Made by a program: the position numbers and the translations under genes. The notes beneath the pieces are model-generated. The model worked only from the letters and a program-made list of their open reading frames with translations. It was not told the DNA's origin and ran no database searches. From Utricularia gibba (Eukaryota > Streptophyta > Magnoliopsida > Lamiales > Lentibulariaceae), in NCBI GenBank assembly GCA_002189035.1, contig NEEC01000033.1, forward strand, positions 1-64,000: a stretch of DNA of 64,000 nt. Direction: 5' to 3'. This document shows, piece after piece, positions 50,001 through 63,900 of the stretch (position 1 is its first letter; every line of letters starts with the position of its first letter).

Positions 50001-53000
50001 GATTTTTCGGCTGCACCCCGAATGGTGATGCGCAATGAAATGACTATGTCGCACATCCTGGTCCACGAAGCACCTCTTCCAAAACATGCAGAGCTAACTC
50101 TTCATAGCACACCATTGGGAAGCCCTATTCGTGCTCCAAGTAGTATAATTGGAGTTACGTTTGTCCCATAACTGTGGACATATTAAAAACAAACCACAAC
50201 GAAAAGTGTCTTACGTGTCCTTCCTTGGTGGCTGCGTTTAATAATGTGCTTCTCGTTCTCGAAATTGATGCAAACAAGATACACGGCAAAAGAATCAAAT
50301 AGCCACTAGAGACATGGTGTATGGGAATGGTGTATCAAGAATCAGAAGTATCATGGCAACTAATTGCATCAATCAACAGCCAAAACATATGGTGTCAAAC
50401 TTCATCGGATATGCGATCAAGATGGAAAAAAGTCACATGTTACATCATGAATTTCGTGGCATCACTTATCCCAACACTATTATACTCCAGGTACGCAAAA
50501 ATGTTTACTTTTAACGAATCCAGTGCACGTGTGATTTTTAGGCTGCACCCGAATGGTGATGCGCAATGAAATGACTATGTCGCACATCCTGGTCCACGAA
50601 GCACCTCTTCCAAAACATGCAGATGCTAACTCTTCATAGCACACCATTGGGAAGCCCTATTCGTGCTCCAAGTAGTATAATTTGGAGTTACGTTTGTCCC
50701 ATAACTGTGGACATATTAAAAACAAACCACAACGAAAAGTGTCTTACGTGTCCTTCCTTGGTGGCTGCGTTTAATAATGTGCTTCTCGTTCTCGAAATTG
50801 ATGCAAATGGGATACACGGCAAAAGAATCAAATAGCCACTAGAGACATGGTGTATGGGAATGGTGTATCAAGAATCAGAAGTATCATGGCAACTAATTGC
50901 ATCAATCAACAGCCAAAACATATGTGTCAAACTTCATCGGATATGCGATCAAGATGGAAAAAAGTCACATGTTACATCATGAATTTCGTGGCATCACTTA
51001 TCCCAACACTATTATACTCCAGGTACGCAAAAATGTTTACTTTTAACGAATCCAGTGCACGTGTGATTTTTCGGCTGCACCCCGAATGGTGATGCGCAAT
51101 GAAATGACTATGTCGCACATCCTGGTCCACGAAGCACCTCTTCCAAAACATGCAGATGCTAACTCTTCATAGCACACCATTGGGAAGCCCTATTCGTGCT
51201 CCAAGTAGTATAATTTGGAGTTACGTTTGTCCCATAACTGTGGACATATTAAAAACAAACCACAACGAAAAGTGTCTTACGTGTCCTTCCTTGGTGGCTG
51301 CGTTTAATAATGTGCTTCTCGTTCTCGAAATTGATGCAAATATACACGGCAAAAGAATCAAATAGCCACTAGAGACATGGTGTATGGGAATGGTGTATCA
51401 AGAATCAGAAGTATCATGGCAACTAATTGCATCAATCAAGAAGGCAAATCGCAATCTAACATATGCAGATGGGTAACATGTGAAAAGTGTCTTACAATAA
51501 TGTGCTTCTCGTTCTCGAAATTGATGCAAAATTCAAATAGCCACTAGAGACATCAAGAATCAGAAGTATCATGGCAACTAATTGCATCAATCAACAAAAC
51601 ATATGGTGTCAAACTTCATCGGATATGCGATCAAGATGGAAAAAGTCACATGTTACATCATGAATTTCGTGGCATCACTTAGGTACGCAAAAATGTTTAC
51701 TTTTAACGAATCCAGTGCACGTGTGATTTTTCGGCTGCACCCCGAATGGTGATGCGCAATGAAATGACTATGTCGCACATCCTGGTCCACGAAGCACCTC
51801 TTCCAAAACATGCAGAGCTAACTCTTCATAGCACACCATTGGGAAGCCCTATTCGTGCTCCAAGTAGTATAATTTGGAGTTACGTTTGTCCCATAACTGT
51901 GGACATATTAAAAACAAACCACAACGAAAAGTGTCTTACGTGTCCTTCCTTGGTGGCTGCGTTTAATAATGTGCTTCTCGTTCTCGAAATTGATGCAAAG
52001 ATACACGGCAAAAGAATCAAATAGCCACTAGAGACATGGTGTATGGGAATGGTGTATCAAGAATCAGAAGTATCATGGCAACTAATTGCATCAATCAACA
52101 GCCAAAACATATGGTGTCAAACTTCATCGGATATGCGATCAAGATGGAAAAAAGTCACATGTTACATCATGAATTTCGTGGCATCACTTATCCCAACACT
52201 ATTATACTCCAGGTACGCAAAAATGTTTACTTTTAACGAATCCAGTGCACGTGTGATTTTTCGGCTGCACCCGAATGGTGATGCGCAATGAAATGACTAT
52301 GTCGCACATCCTGGTCCACGAAGCACCTCTTCCAAAACATGCAGATGCTAACTCTTCATAGCACACCATTGGGAAGCCCTATTCGTGCTCCAAGTAGTAT
52401 AATTTGGAGTTACGTTTGTCCCATAACTGTGGACATATTAAAAACAAACCACAACGAAAAGTGTCTTACGTGTCCTTCCTTGGTGGCTGCGTTTAATAAT
52501 GTGCTTCTCGTTCTCGAAATTGATGCAAAGATACACGGCAAAAGAATCAAATAGCCACTAGAGACATGGTGTATGGGAATGGTGTATCAAGAATCAGAAG
52601 TATCATGGCAACTAATTGCATCAATCAACAGCCAAAACATATGGTGTCAAACTTCATCGGATATGCGATCAAGATGGAAAAAAGTCACATGTTACATCAT
52701 GAATTTCGTGGCATCACTTATCCCAACACTATTATACTCCAGGTACGCAAAAATGTTTACTTTTAACGAATCCAGTGCACGTGTGATTTTTCGGCTGCAC
52801 CCCGAATGGTGATGCGCAATGAAATGACTATGTCGCACATCCTGGTCCACGAAGCACCTCTTCCAAAACATGCAGATGCTAACTCTTCATAGCACACCAT
52901 TGGGAAGCCCTATTCGTGCTCCAAGTAGTATAATTTGGAGTTACGTTTGTCCCATAACTGTGGACATATTAAAAACAAACCACAACGAAAAGTGTCTTAC

Positions 53001-56000
53001 GTGTCCTTCCTTGGTGGCTGCGTTTAATAATGTGCTTCTCGTTCTCGAAATTGATGCAAATGGGATACACGGCAAAAGAATCAAATAGCCACTAGAGACA
53101 TGGTGTATGGGAATGGTGTATCAAGAATCAGAAGTATCATGGCAACTAATTGCATCAATCAACAGCCAAAACATATGGTGTCAAACTTCATCGGATATGC
53201 GATCAAGATGGAAAAAAGTCACATGTTACATCATGAATTTCGTGGCATCACTTATCCCAACACTATTATACTCCAGGTACGCAAAAATGTTTACTTTTAA
53301 CGAATCCAGTGCACGTGTGATTTTTCGGCTGCACCCCGAATGGTGATGCGCAATGAAATGACTATGTCGCACATCCTGGTCCACGAAGCACCTCTTCCAA
53401 AACATGCAGATGCTAACTCTTCATAGCACACCATTGGGAAGCCCTATTCGTGCTCCAAGTAGTATAATTTGGAGTTACGTTTGTCCCATAACTGTGGACA
53501 TATTAAAAACAAACCACAACGAAAAGTGTCTTACGTGTCCTTCCTTGGTGGCTGCGTTTAATAATGTGCTTCTCGTTCTCGAAATTGATGCAAATGATAC
53601 ACGGCAAAAGAATCAAATAGCCACTAGAGACATGGTGTATGGGAATGGTGTATCAAGAATCAGAAGTATCATGGCAACTAATTGCATCAATCAACAGCCA
53701 AAACATATGGTGTCAAACTTCATCGGATATGCGATCAAGATGGAAAAAAGTCACATGTTACATCATGAATTTCGTGGCATCACTTATCCCAACACTATTA
53801 TACTCCAGGTACGCAAAAATGTTTACTTTTAACGAATCCAGTGCACGTGTGATTTTTCGGCTGCACCCCGAATGGTGATGCGCAATGAAATGACTATGTC
53901 GCACATCCTGGTCCACGAAGCACCTCTTCCAAAACATGCAGATGCTAACTCTTCATAGCACACCATTGGGAAGCCCTATTCGTGCTCCAAGTAGTATAAT
54001 TTGGAGTTACGTTTGTCCCATAACTGTGGACATATTAAAAACAAACCACAACGAAAAGTGTCTTACGTGTCCTTCCTTGGTGGCTGCGTTTAATAATGTG
54101 CTTCTCGTTCTCGAAATTGATGCAAATGATACACGGCAAAAGAATCAAATAGCCACTAGAGACATGGTGTATGGGAATGGTGTATCAAGAATCAGAAGTA
54201 TCATGGCAACTAATTGCATCAATCAACAGCCAAAACATATGGTGTCAAACTTCATCGGATATGCGATCAAGATGGAAAAAAGTCACATGTTACATCATGA
54301 ATTTCGTGGCATCACTTATCCCAACACTATTATACTACGCAAAAATGTTTACTTTTAACGAATCCAGTGCACGTGTGATTTTTACCCCGAATGGTGATGC
54401 GCAATGAAATGACTATGTCGCACATCACGAAGCACCTCTTCCAAAACATGTGCACACCATCGTGCTCCAAGTAGTATAATTTGGAGTTACGTTTGTCCCA
54501 TAACTGTGGACATATTAAAAACAAACCACAACGAAAAGTGTCTTACGTGTCCTTCCTTGGTGGCTGCGTTTAATAATGTGCTTCTCGTTCTCGAAATTGA
54601 TGCAAAGATACACGGCAAAAGAATCAAATAGCCACTAGAGACATGGTGTATGGGAATGGTGCATCAAGAATCAGAAGTATCATGGCAACTAATTGCATCA
54701 ATCAACAGCCAAAACATATGTGTCAAACTTCATCGGATATGCGATCAAGATGGAAAAAGTCACATGTTACATCATGAATTTCCATCACTTATCCCAACAC
54801 TATTATACTCCAGGTACGCAAAAATGTTTACTTTTAACGAATCCAGTGCACGTGTGATTTTTCGGCTGCACCCCGAATGGTGATGCGCAATGAAATGACT
54901 ATGTCGCACATCCTGGTCCACGAAGCACCTCTTCCAAAACATGCAGATGCTAACTCTTCATAGCACACCATTGGGAAGCCCTATTCGTGCTCCAAGTAGT
55001 ATAATTTGGAGTTACGTTTGTCCCATAACTGTGGACATATTAAAAACAAACCACAACGAAAAGTGTCTTACGTGTCCTTCCTTGGTGGCTGCGTTTAATA
55101 ATGTGCTTCTCGTTCTCGAAATTGATGCAAATGGATACACGGCAAAAGAATCAAATAGCCACTAGAGACATGGTGTATGGGAATGGTGTATCAAGAATCA
55201 GAAGTATCATGGCAACTAATTGCATCAATCAACAGCCAAAACATATGGTGTCAAACTTCATCGGATATGCGATCAAGATGGAAAAAAGTCACATGTTACA
55301 TCATGAATTTCGTGGCATCACTTATCCCAACACTATTATACTCCAGGTACGCAAAAATGTTTACTTTTAACGAATCCAGTGCACGTGACCCCGAATGGTG
55401 ATGCGCAATGAAATGACTATGTCGCACATCCTGGTCCACGAAGCACCTCTTCCAAAACATGCAGATGCTAACTCTTCATAGCACACCATTGGGAAGCCCT
55501 ATTCGTGCTCCAAGTAGTATAATTTGGAGTTACGTTTGTCCCATAACTGTGGACATATTAAAAACAAACCACAACGAAAAGTGTCTTACGTGTCCTTCCT
55601 TGGTGGCTGCGTTTAATAATGTGCTTCTCGTTCTCGAAATTGATGCAAATGGGATACACGGCAAAAGAATCAAATAGCCACTAGAGACATGGTGTATGGG
55701 AATGGTGTATCAAGAATCAGAAGTATCATGGCAACTAATTGCATCAATCAACTATGGTCAAACTTCATCGGATATGCGATCAAGATGGAAAAAAGTCACA
55801 TGTTACATCACGTGGCATCACTTATCCCAACACTATTATACACCAGGTACGCAAAAATGTTTACTTTTAACGAATCCAGTGCACGTGTGATTTTTCGGCT
55901 GCAAATGGTGATGCGCAATGAAATGACTATGTCGCACAACGAAGCACCTCTTCCAAAACATGCAGATGCACACCATTTTCGTGCTCCACATAACTGTGGA

Positions 56001-56680
56001 CATATTAAAAACAAACCACAACGAAAAGTGTCTTACGTGTCCTTCCTTGGTGGCTGCGTTTAATAATGTGCTTCTCGTTCTCGAAATTGATGCAAATATA
56101 CACGGCAAAAGAATCAAATAGCCACTAGAGACATGGTGTATGGGAATGGTGTATCAAGAATCAGAAGTATCATGGCAACTAATTGCATCAATCAACAGCC
56201 AAAACATATGGTGTCAAACTTCATCGGATATGCGATCAAGATGGAAAAAAGTCACATGTTACATCATGAATTTCGTGGCATCACTTATCCCAACACTATT
56301 ATACTCCAGGTACGCAAAAATGTTTACTTTTAACGAATCCAGTGCACGTGTGATTTTTCGGCTGCACCCGAATGGTGATGCGCAATGAAATGACTATGTC
56401 GCACATCCTGGTCCACGAAGCACCTCTTCCAAAACATGCAGATGCTAACTCTTCATAGCACACCATTGGGAAGCCCTATTCGTGCTCCAAGTAGTATAAT
56501 TTGGAGTTACGTTTGTCCCATAACTGTGGACATATTAAAAACAAACCACAACGAAAAGTGTCTTACGTGTCCTTCCTTGGTGGCTGCGTTTAATAATGTG
56601 CTTCTCGTTCTCGAAATTGATGCAAATATACACGGCAAAAGAATCAAATAGCCACTAGAGACATGGTGTATGGGAATGGT
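47091..56680 (+). repeat. Subfamily B array, second segment
   Basis: About 18 B units. Most are complete. Local losses occur at 47990-48080 (several short deletions), 51437-51540 (about 370 bp of one unit collapsed to 100 bp), 54335-54470, 55387 (CACGTG joined to ACCCCG) and 55750-56000. Adjacent units at 48072-49120 share private deletions, a sign of local duplication. The units from 52036 to 54170 are very similar to each other. TGGG, TG, G and CAAG forms of the variable junction are interspersed. Confidence 0.92.
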
Positions 56681-57975
56681 GTCATCAAAGTATCATCAGG
56701 TATCGGATATGCGATCAAGATGGAAAAAAGTCACATGTTACATCATGCGTGGCATCACTTATCCCAACAGGTACGCAAAAATGTTTACTTTTAACGAATC
56801 CAGTGCACGTGTCAAACTGAAATCTATCGGATATGCGATCAAGGGAAAAAGTCACACATGTGTACAATCAAATGAATTTCGTGGCATCACTTATCCCAAC
56901 ACTATTATACTCCAGGTCACGCAAAAATGTTTACTTTTAACGAATCCAGTGCACGTGTGATTTTTTGGCTGCCGCACATATGTGTGCGCTTCATGTCGCA
57001 CATAACCATGGTGCCAAAACATGCAGAGCTAACGTCCCACACCATTGGGAGCTGTTTGCAAAAACCGGATTGTGTCCAAACATAAACATATTAAAAACTG
57101 TCTTACGTGTCAATAACCTCGTTCTCATCATAGGCGAGCGGCCCAATGGCATGCCACGAGTTCATGGCTCTCGTATCGAAGTCAAACAAACTACATGCAA
57201 ATCAACAAATCCAAAACATATCACAAACACATCGGTATCGATCAACACATGTTACATCCCATCACTTATCCCAACACTATTATACTCCAGGTACGCAAAA
57301 ATGTTTACTTTTAACGAATCCAGTGCACGTGTGATTTTTAACAGCACATAACGCTGTCGCACATTGGTGTCTTGCCACACACAGAAATGGTTCATTAACC
57401 ATTGGGGCCCTATGTGCTCCAAACATCCGTAATAACCTGGTCCCATAACTCGGACGCAACAACCACAAGCCACTAGTTCGTGCTTCCTTCTGAAGATCAA
57501 ACATGTTACACATCAATATCAAATAGCCACTAGAGACATGGTGTATGCATCACCGGAAGCGATCAAGATCACATGGAATTTCGTGGCATCACTTATCCCA
57601 GGTTCTTTTAATCCAACGCCAAAACATGTGGTCGTCAAACTGCGGATATGCGATCAAGATGGAAAAAAGAATGTCACAATGTGCACATACATCAAATAGG
57701 TGGCAAGAATCACATCAACTAATATCCCAACACTTCATTATATCTCACATGGTATCGCAAAAATGTTTACTTTTAACGAATCCAGTGCACGTGTGATTTT
57801 TCGGCTGCACCCCGAATGGTGATGCGCAATGAAATGACTATCGGATGGTGAAGCGAAGCAAAGTCTAAACATGCACATCTAACCTCCTCACACCATTGGG
57901 AAGCCCTACCGGCTGTTACTAATTCGTGCGTTATGTTGGTTACGTGTGGAAATATTAAAAACATAACCACAAACC
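56681..57975 (+). repeat. Damaged satellite patch 7, strongly diverged
   Basis: This is the longest diverged stretch. Up to about 56960 the losses are simple. From 56965 to 57580 many bases differ, yet monomer words still appear in the correct order: CCAAAACATGCAG, CACCATTGGGA, ATATTAAAAAC, TGTCTTACGTGTC and CTCGTTCTC up to 57126; then ACATGTTACATC and a clean CACTTATCC to GTGTGATTTTTA core at 57262-57340; then ACCATTGGGGCCCTATGTGC and GTCCCATAACTCGGAC at 57398-57455. About 60 bp at 57127-57190 does not fit the monomer. Collinearity argues for divergence or poor consensus in place and not for an inserted element. Confidence 0.75.
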
Positions 57976-60900
57976 ACAACGAAAAGTGTCTTACGTGTCC
58001 TTCCTTGGTGGCTGCGTTTAATAATGTGCTTCTCGTTCTCGAAATTGATGCAAAACACGGCAAAAGAATCAAATAGCCACTAGAGACATGGTGTATGGGA
58101 ATGGTGTATCATCAGAAGTATCATGGCAACTAATTGCATCAATCAACAGCCAAAACATATGTGTCAAACTTCATCGGATATGCGATCAAGATGGAAAAAA
58201 GTCACATGTTACATCATGAATTTCGTGGCATCACTTATCCCAACACTATTATACTCCAGGTACGCAAAAATGTTTACTTTTAACGAATCCAGTGCACGTG
58301 TGATTTTTAGGCACCCGAATGGTGATGCGCAATGAAATGACTATGTCGCACATCCTGATCAATGCAATGCAGCACAAAAATAAGTCATAACTGCATGAAA
58401 AGTGTCTTACGTATGCATCAAGATGGCAAAAAAGTCACACCACATCATGAATATTCGTGCCATCACATTTACATCCCATCACTTATCTATTATACTCCAG
58501 GTACGCAAAAATGTTTACTTTTAACGAATCCAGTGCACGTGTGATTTTTGGCTGCACCCGAATGGTGATGCGCAATGAAATGACTATGTCGCACATCCTG
58601 ACGAAGCACCTCTTCCAAAACATGCAGATGCTAACTCTTCATAGCACACCATTGGGAAGCCCTATTCGTGCTCCAAGTAGTATAATTTGGAGTTACGTTT
58701 GTCCCATAAACATATTAAAAACAAACCACAACGAAAAGTGTCTTACGTGTCCTTCCTTGGTGGCTGCGTTTAATAATGTGCTTCTCGTTCTCGAAATTGA
58801 TGCAAACAAGATACACGGCAAAAGAATCAAATAGCCACTAGAGACATGGTGTATGGGAATGGTGTATCAAGAATCAGAAGTATCATGGCAACTAATTGAT
58901 CAATCAACAGCCAAAACATATGGTGTCAAACTTCATCGGATATGCGATCAAGATGGAAAAAAGTCACATGTTACATCATGAATTTCGTGGCATCACTTAT
59001 CCCAACACTATTATACTCCAGGTACGCAAAAATGTTTACTTTTAACGAATCCAGTGCACGTGTGATTTTTAGGCTGCACCCGAATGGTGATGCGCAATGA
59101 AATGACTATGTCGCACATCCTGCACGAAGCACCTCTTCCAAAACATGCAGATGCTAACTCTTCATAGCACACCATTGGGAAGCCCTATTCGTGCTCCAAG
59201 TATAATTGGAGTTACGTTTGTCCCATAACTGTGGACATATTAAAAACAAACCACAACGAAAAGTGTCTTACGTGTCCTTCCTTGGTGGCTGCGTTTAATA
59301 ATGTGCTTCTCGTTCTCGAAATTGATGCAAACAAGATACACGGCAAAAGAATCAAATAGCCACTAGAGACATGGTGTATGGGAATGGTGTATCAAGAATC
59401 AGAAGTATCATGGCAACTAATTGCATCAATCAACAGCCAAAACATATGTGTCAAACTTCATCGGATATGCGATCAAGATGGAAAAAAGTCACATGTTACA
59501 TCATGAATTTCGTGGCATCACTTATCCCAACACTATTATACTCCAGGTACGCAAAAATGTTTACTTTTAACGAATCCAGTGCACGTGTGATTTTTAGGCT
59601 GCACCCCGAATGGTGATGCGCAATGAAATGACTATGTCGCACATCCTGGTCACGAAGCACCTCTTCCAAAACATGCAGATGCTAACTCTTCATAGCACAC
59701 CATTGGGAAGCCCTATTCGTGCTCCAAGTAGTATAATTTGGAGTTACGTTTGTCCCATAACTGTGGACATATTAAAAACAAACCACAACGAAAAGTGTCT
59801 TACGTGTCCTTCCTTGGTGGCTGCGTTTAATAATGTGCTTCTCGTTCTCGAAATTGATGCAAAAGATACACGGCAAAAGAATCAAATAGCCACTAGAGAC
59901 ATGGTGTATGGGAATGGTGTATCAAGAATCAGAAGTATCATGGCAACTAATTGCATCAATCAACAGCCAAAACATATGGTGTCAAACTTCATCGGATATG
60001 CGATCAAGATGGAAAAAAGTCACATGTTACATCATGAATTTCGTGGCATCACTTATCCCAACACTATTATACTCCAGGTACGCAAAAATGTTTACTTTTA
60101 ACGAATCCAGTGCACGTGTGATTTTTAGGCTGCACCCGAATGGTGATGCGCAATGAAATGACTATGTCGCACATCCTGTCCACGAAGCACCTCTTCCAAA
60201 ACATGCAGATGCTAACTCTTCATAGCACACCATTGGGAAGCCCTATTCGTGCTCCAAGTAGTATAATTTGGAGTTACGTTTGTCCCATAACTGTGGACAT
60301 ATTAAAAACAAACCACAACGAAAAGTGTCTTACGTGTCCTTCCTTGGTGGCTGCGTTTAATAATGTGCTTCTCGTTCTCGAAATTGATGCAAAAAGATAC
60401 ACGGCAAAAGAATCAAATAGCCACTAGAGACATGGTGTATGGGAATGGTGTATCAAGAATCAGAAGTATCATGGCAACTAATTGCATCAATCAACATCCA
60501 AAACATATGTGTCAAACTTCATCGGATATGCGATCAAGATGGAAAAAAGTCACATGTTACATCATGAATTTCGTGGCATCACTTATCCCAACACTATTAT
60601 ACTCCAGGTACGCAAAAATGTTTACTTTTAACGAATCCAGTGCACGTGTGATTTTTCGGCTGCACCCGAATGGTGATGCGCAATGAAATGACTATGTCGC
60701 ACATCCTGGTCCACGAAGCACCTCTTCCAAAACATGCAGATGCTAACTCTTCATAGCACACCATTGGGAAGCCCTATTCGTGCTCCAAGTAGTATAATTT
60801 GGAGTTACGTTTGTCCCATAACTGGACATATTAAAAACAAACCACAACGAAAAGTGTCTTACGTGTCCTTCCTTGGTGGCTGCGTTTAATAATGTGCTTC

Positions 60901-63900
60901 TCGTTCTCGAAATTGATGCAAAGGATACACGGCAAAAGAATCAAATAGCCACTAGAGACATGGTGTATGGGAATGGTGTATCAAGAATCAGAAGTATCAT
61001 GGCAACTAATTGCATCAATCAACAGCCAAAACATATGGTGTCAAACTTCATCGGATATGCGATCAAGATGGAAAAAAGTCACATGTTACATCATGAATTT
61101 CGTGGCATCACTTATCCCAACACTATTATACTCCAGGTACGCAAAAATGTTTACTTTTAACGAATCCAGTGCACGTGTGATTTTTCGGCTGCACCCCGAA
61201 TGGTGATGCGCAATGAAATGACTATGTCGCACATCCTGGTCACGAAGCACCTCTTCCAAAACATGCAGATGCTAACTCTTCATAGCACACCATTGGGAAG
61301 CCCTATTCGTGCTCCAAGTAGTATAATTTGGAGTTACGTTTGTCCCATAACTGTGGACATATTAAAAACAAACCACAACGAAAAGTGTCTTACGTGTCCT
61401 TCCTTGGTGGCTGCGTTTAATAATGTGCTTCTCGTTCTCGAAATTGATGCAAACAAGATACACGGCAAAAGAATCAAATAGCCACTAGAGACATGGTGTA
61501 TGGGAATGGTGTATCAAGAATCAGAAGTATCATGGCAACTAATTGCATCAATCAACAGCCAAAACATATGTGTCAAACTTCATCGGATATGCGATCAAGA
61601 TGGAAAAAAGTCACATGTTACATCATGAATTTCGTGGCATCACTTATCCCAACACTATTATACTCCAGGTACGCAAAAATGTTTACTTTTAACGAATCCA
61701 GTGCACGTGTGATTTTTAGGCTGCACCCCGAATGGTGATGCGCAATGAAATGACTATGTCGCACATCCTGGTCCACGAAGCACCTCTTCCAAAACATGCA
61801 GATGCTAACTCTTCATAGCACACCATTGGGAAGCCCTATTCGTGCTCCAAGTAGTATAATTTGGAGTTACGTTTGTCCCATAACTGTGGACATATTAAAA
61901 ACAAACCACAACGAAAAGTGTCTTACGTGTCCTTCCTTGGTGGCTGCGTTTAATAATGTGCTTCTCGTTCTCGAAATTGATGCAAACAAGATACACGGCA
62001 AAAGAATCAAATAGCCACTAGAGACATGGTGTATGGGAATGGTGTATCAAGAATCAGAAGTATCATGGCAACTAATTGCATCAATCAACAGCCAAAACAT
62101 ATGGTGTCAAACTTCATCGGATATGCGATCAAGATGGAAAAAAGTCACATGTTACATCATGAATTTCGTGGCATCACTTATCCCAACACTATTATACTCC
62201 AGGTACGCAAAAATGTTTACTTTTAACGAATCCAGTGCACGTGTGATTTTTCGGCTGCACCCGAATGGTGATGCGCAATGAAATGACTATGTCGCACATC
62301 CTGTCCACGAAGCACCTCTTCCAAAACATGCAGATGCTAACTCTTCATAGCACACCATTGGGAAGCCCTATTCGTGCTCCAAGTAGTATAATTTGGAGTT
62401 ACGTTTGTCCCATAACTGTGGACATATTAAAAACAAACCACAACGAAAAGTGTCTTACGTGTCCTTCCTTGGTGGCTGCGTTTAATAATGTGCTTCTCGT
62501 TCTCGAAATTGATGCAAACAAGATACACGGCAAAAGAATCAAATAGCCACTAGAGACATGGTGTATGGGAATGGTGTATCAAGAATCAGAAGTATCATGG
62601 CAACTAATTGCATCAATCAACATCCAAAACATATGGTCAAACTTCATCGGATATGCGATCAAGATGGAAAAAAGTCACATGTTACATCATGAATTTCGTG
62701 GCATCACTTATCCCAACACTATTATACTCCAGGTACGCAAAAATGTTTACTTTTAACGAATCCAGTGCACGTGTGATTTTTAGGCTGCACCCCGAATGGT
62801 GATGCGCAATGAAATGACTATGTCGCACATCCTGGTCACGAAGCACCTCTTCCAAAACATGCAGATGCTAACTCTTCATAGCACACCATTGGGAAGCCCT
62901 ATTCGTGCTCCAAGTAGTATAATTTGGAGTTACGTTTGTCCCATAACTGTGGACATATTAAAAACAAACCACAACGAAAAGTGTCTTACGTGTCCTTCCT
63001 TGGTGGCTGCGTTTAATAATGTGCTTCTCGTTCTCGAAATTGATGCAAAAAGATACACGGCAAAAGAATCAAATAGCCACTAGAGACATGGTGTATGGGA
63101 ATGGTGTATCAAGAATCAGAAGTATCATGGCAACTAATTGCATCAATCAACAGCCAAAACATATGTGTCAAACTTCATCGGATATGCGATCAAGATGGAA
63201 AAAGTCACATGTTACATCATGAATTTCGTGGCATCACTTATCCCAACACTATTATACACCAGGTACGCAAAAATGTTTACTTTTAACGAATCCAGTGCAC
63301 GTGTGATTTTTCGGCTGCACCCGAATGGTGATGCGCAATGAAATGACTATGTCGCACATCCTGGTCCACGAAGCACCTCTTCCAAAACATGCAGAGCTAA
63401 CTCTTCATAGCACACCATTGGGAAGCCCTATTCGTGCTCCAAGTAGTATAATTGGAGTTACGTTTGTCCCATAACTGTGGACATATTAAAAACAAACCAC
63501 AACGAAAAGTGTCTTACGTGTCCTTCCTTGGTGGCTGCGTTTAATAATGTGCTTCTCGTTCTCGAAATTGATGCAAACAAGATACACGGCAAAAGAATCA
63601 AATAGCCACTAGAGACATGGTGTATGGGAATGGTGTATCAAGAATCAGAAGTATCATGGCAACTAATTGCATCAATCAACAGCCAAAACATATGGTGTCA
63701 AACTTCATCGGATATGCGATCAAGATGGAAAAAGTCACATGTTACATCATGAATTTCGTGGCATCACTTATCCCAACACTATTATACTCCAGGTACGCAA
63801 AAATGTTTACTTTTAACGAATCCAGTGCACGTGTGATTTTTAGGCTGCACCCGAATGGTGATGCGCAATGAAATGACTATGTCGCACATCCTGTCACGAA

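Noticed and set aside
195-63871. Hundreds of open frames of 60-173 codons on both strands
   Set aside because: They recur once per monomer with the same translation, overlap each other in several frames and on both strands, and end at repeat-specific stops. There is no codon bias, domain or start signal. They are translations of satellite DNA.
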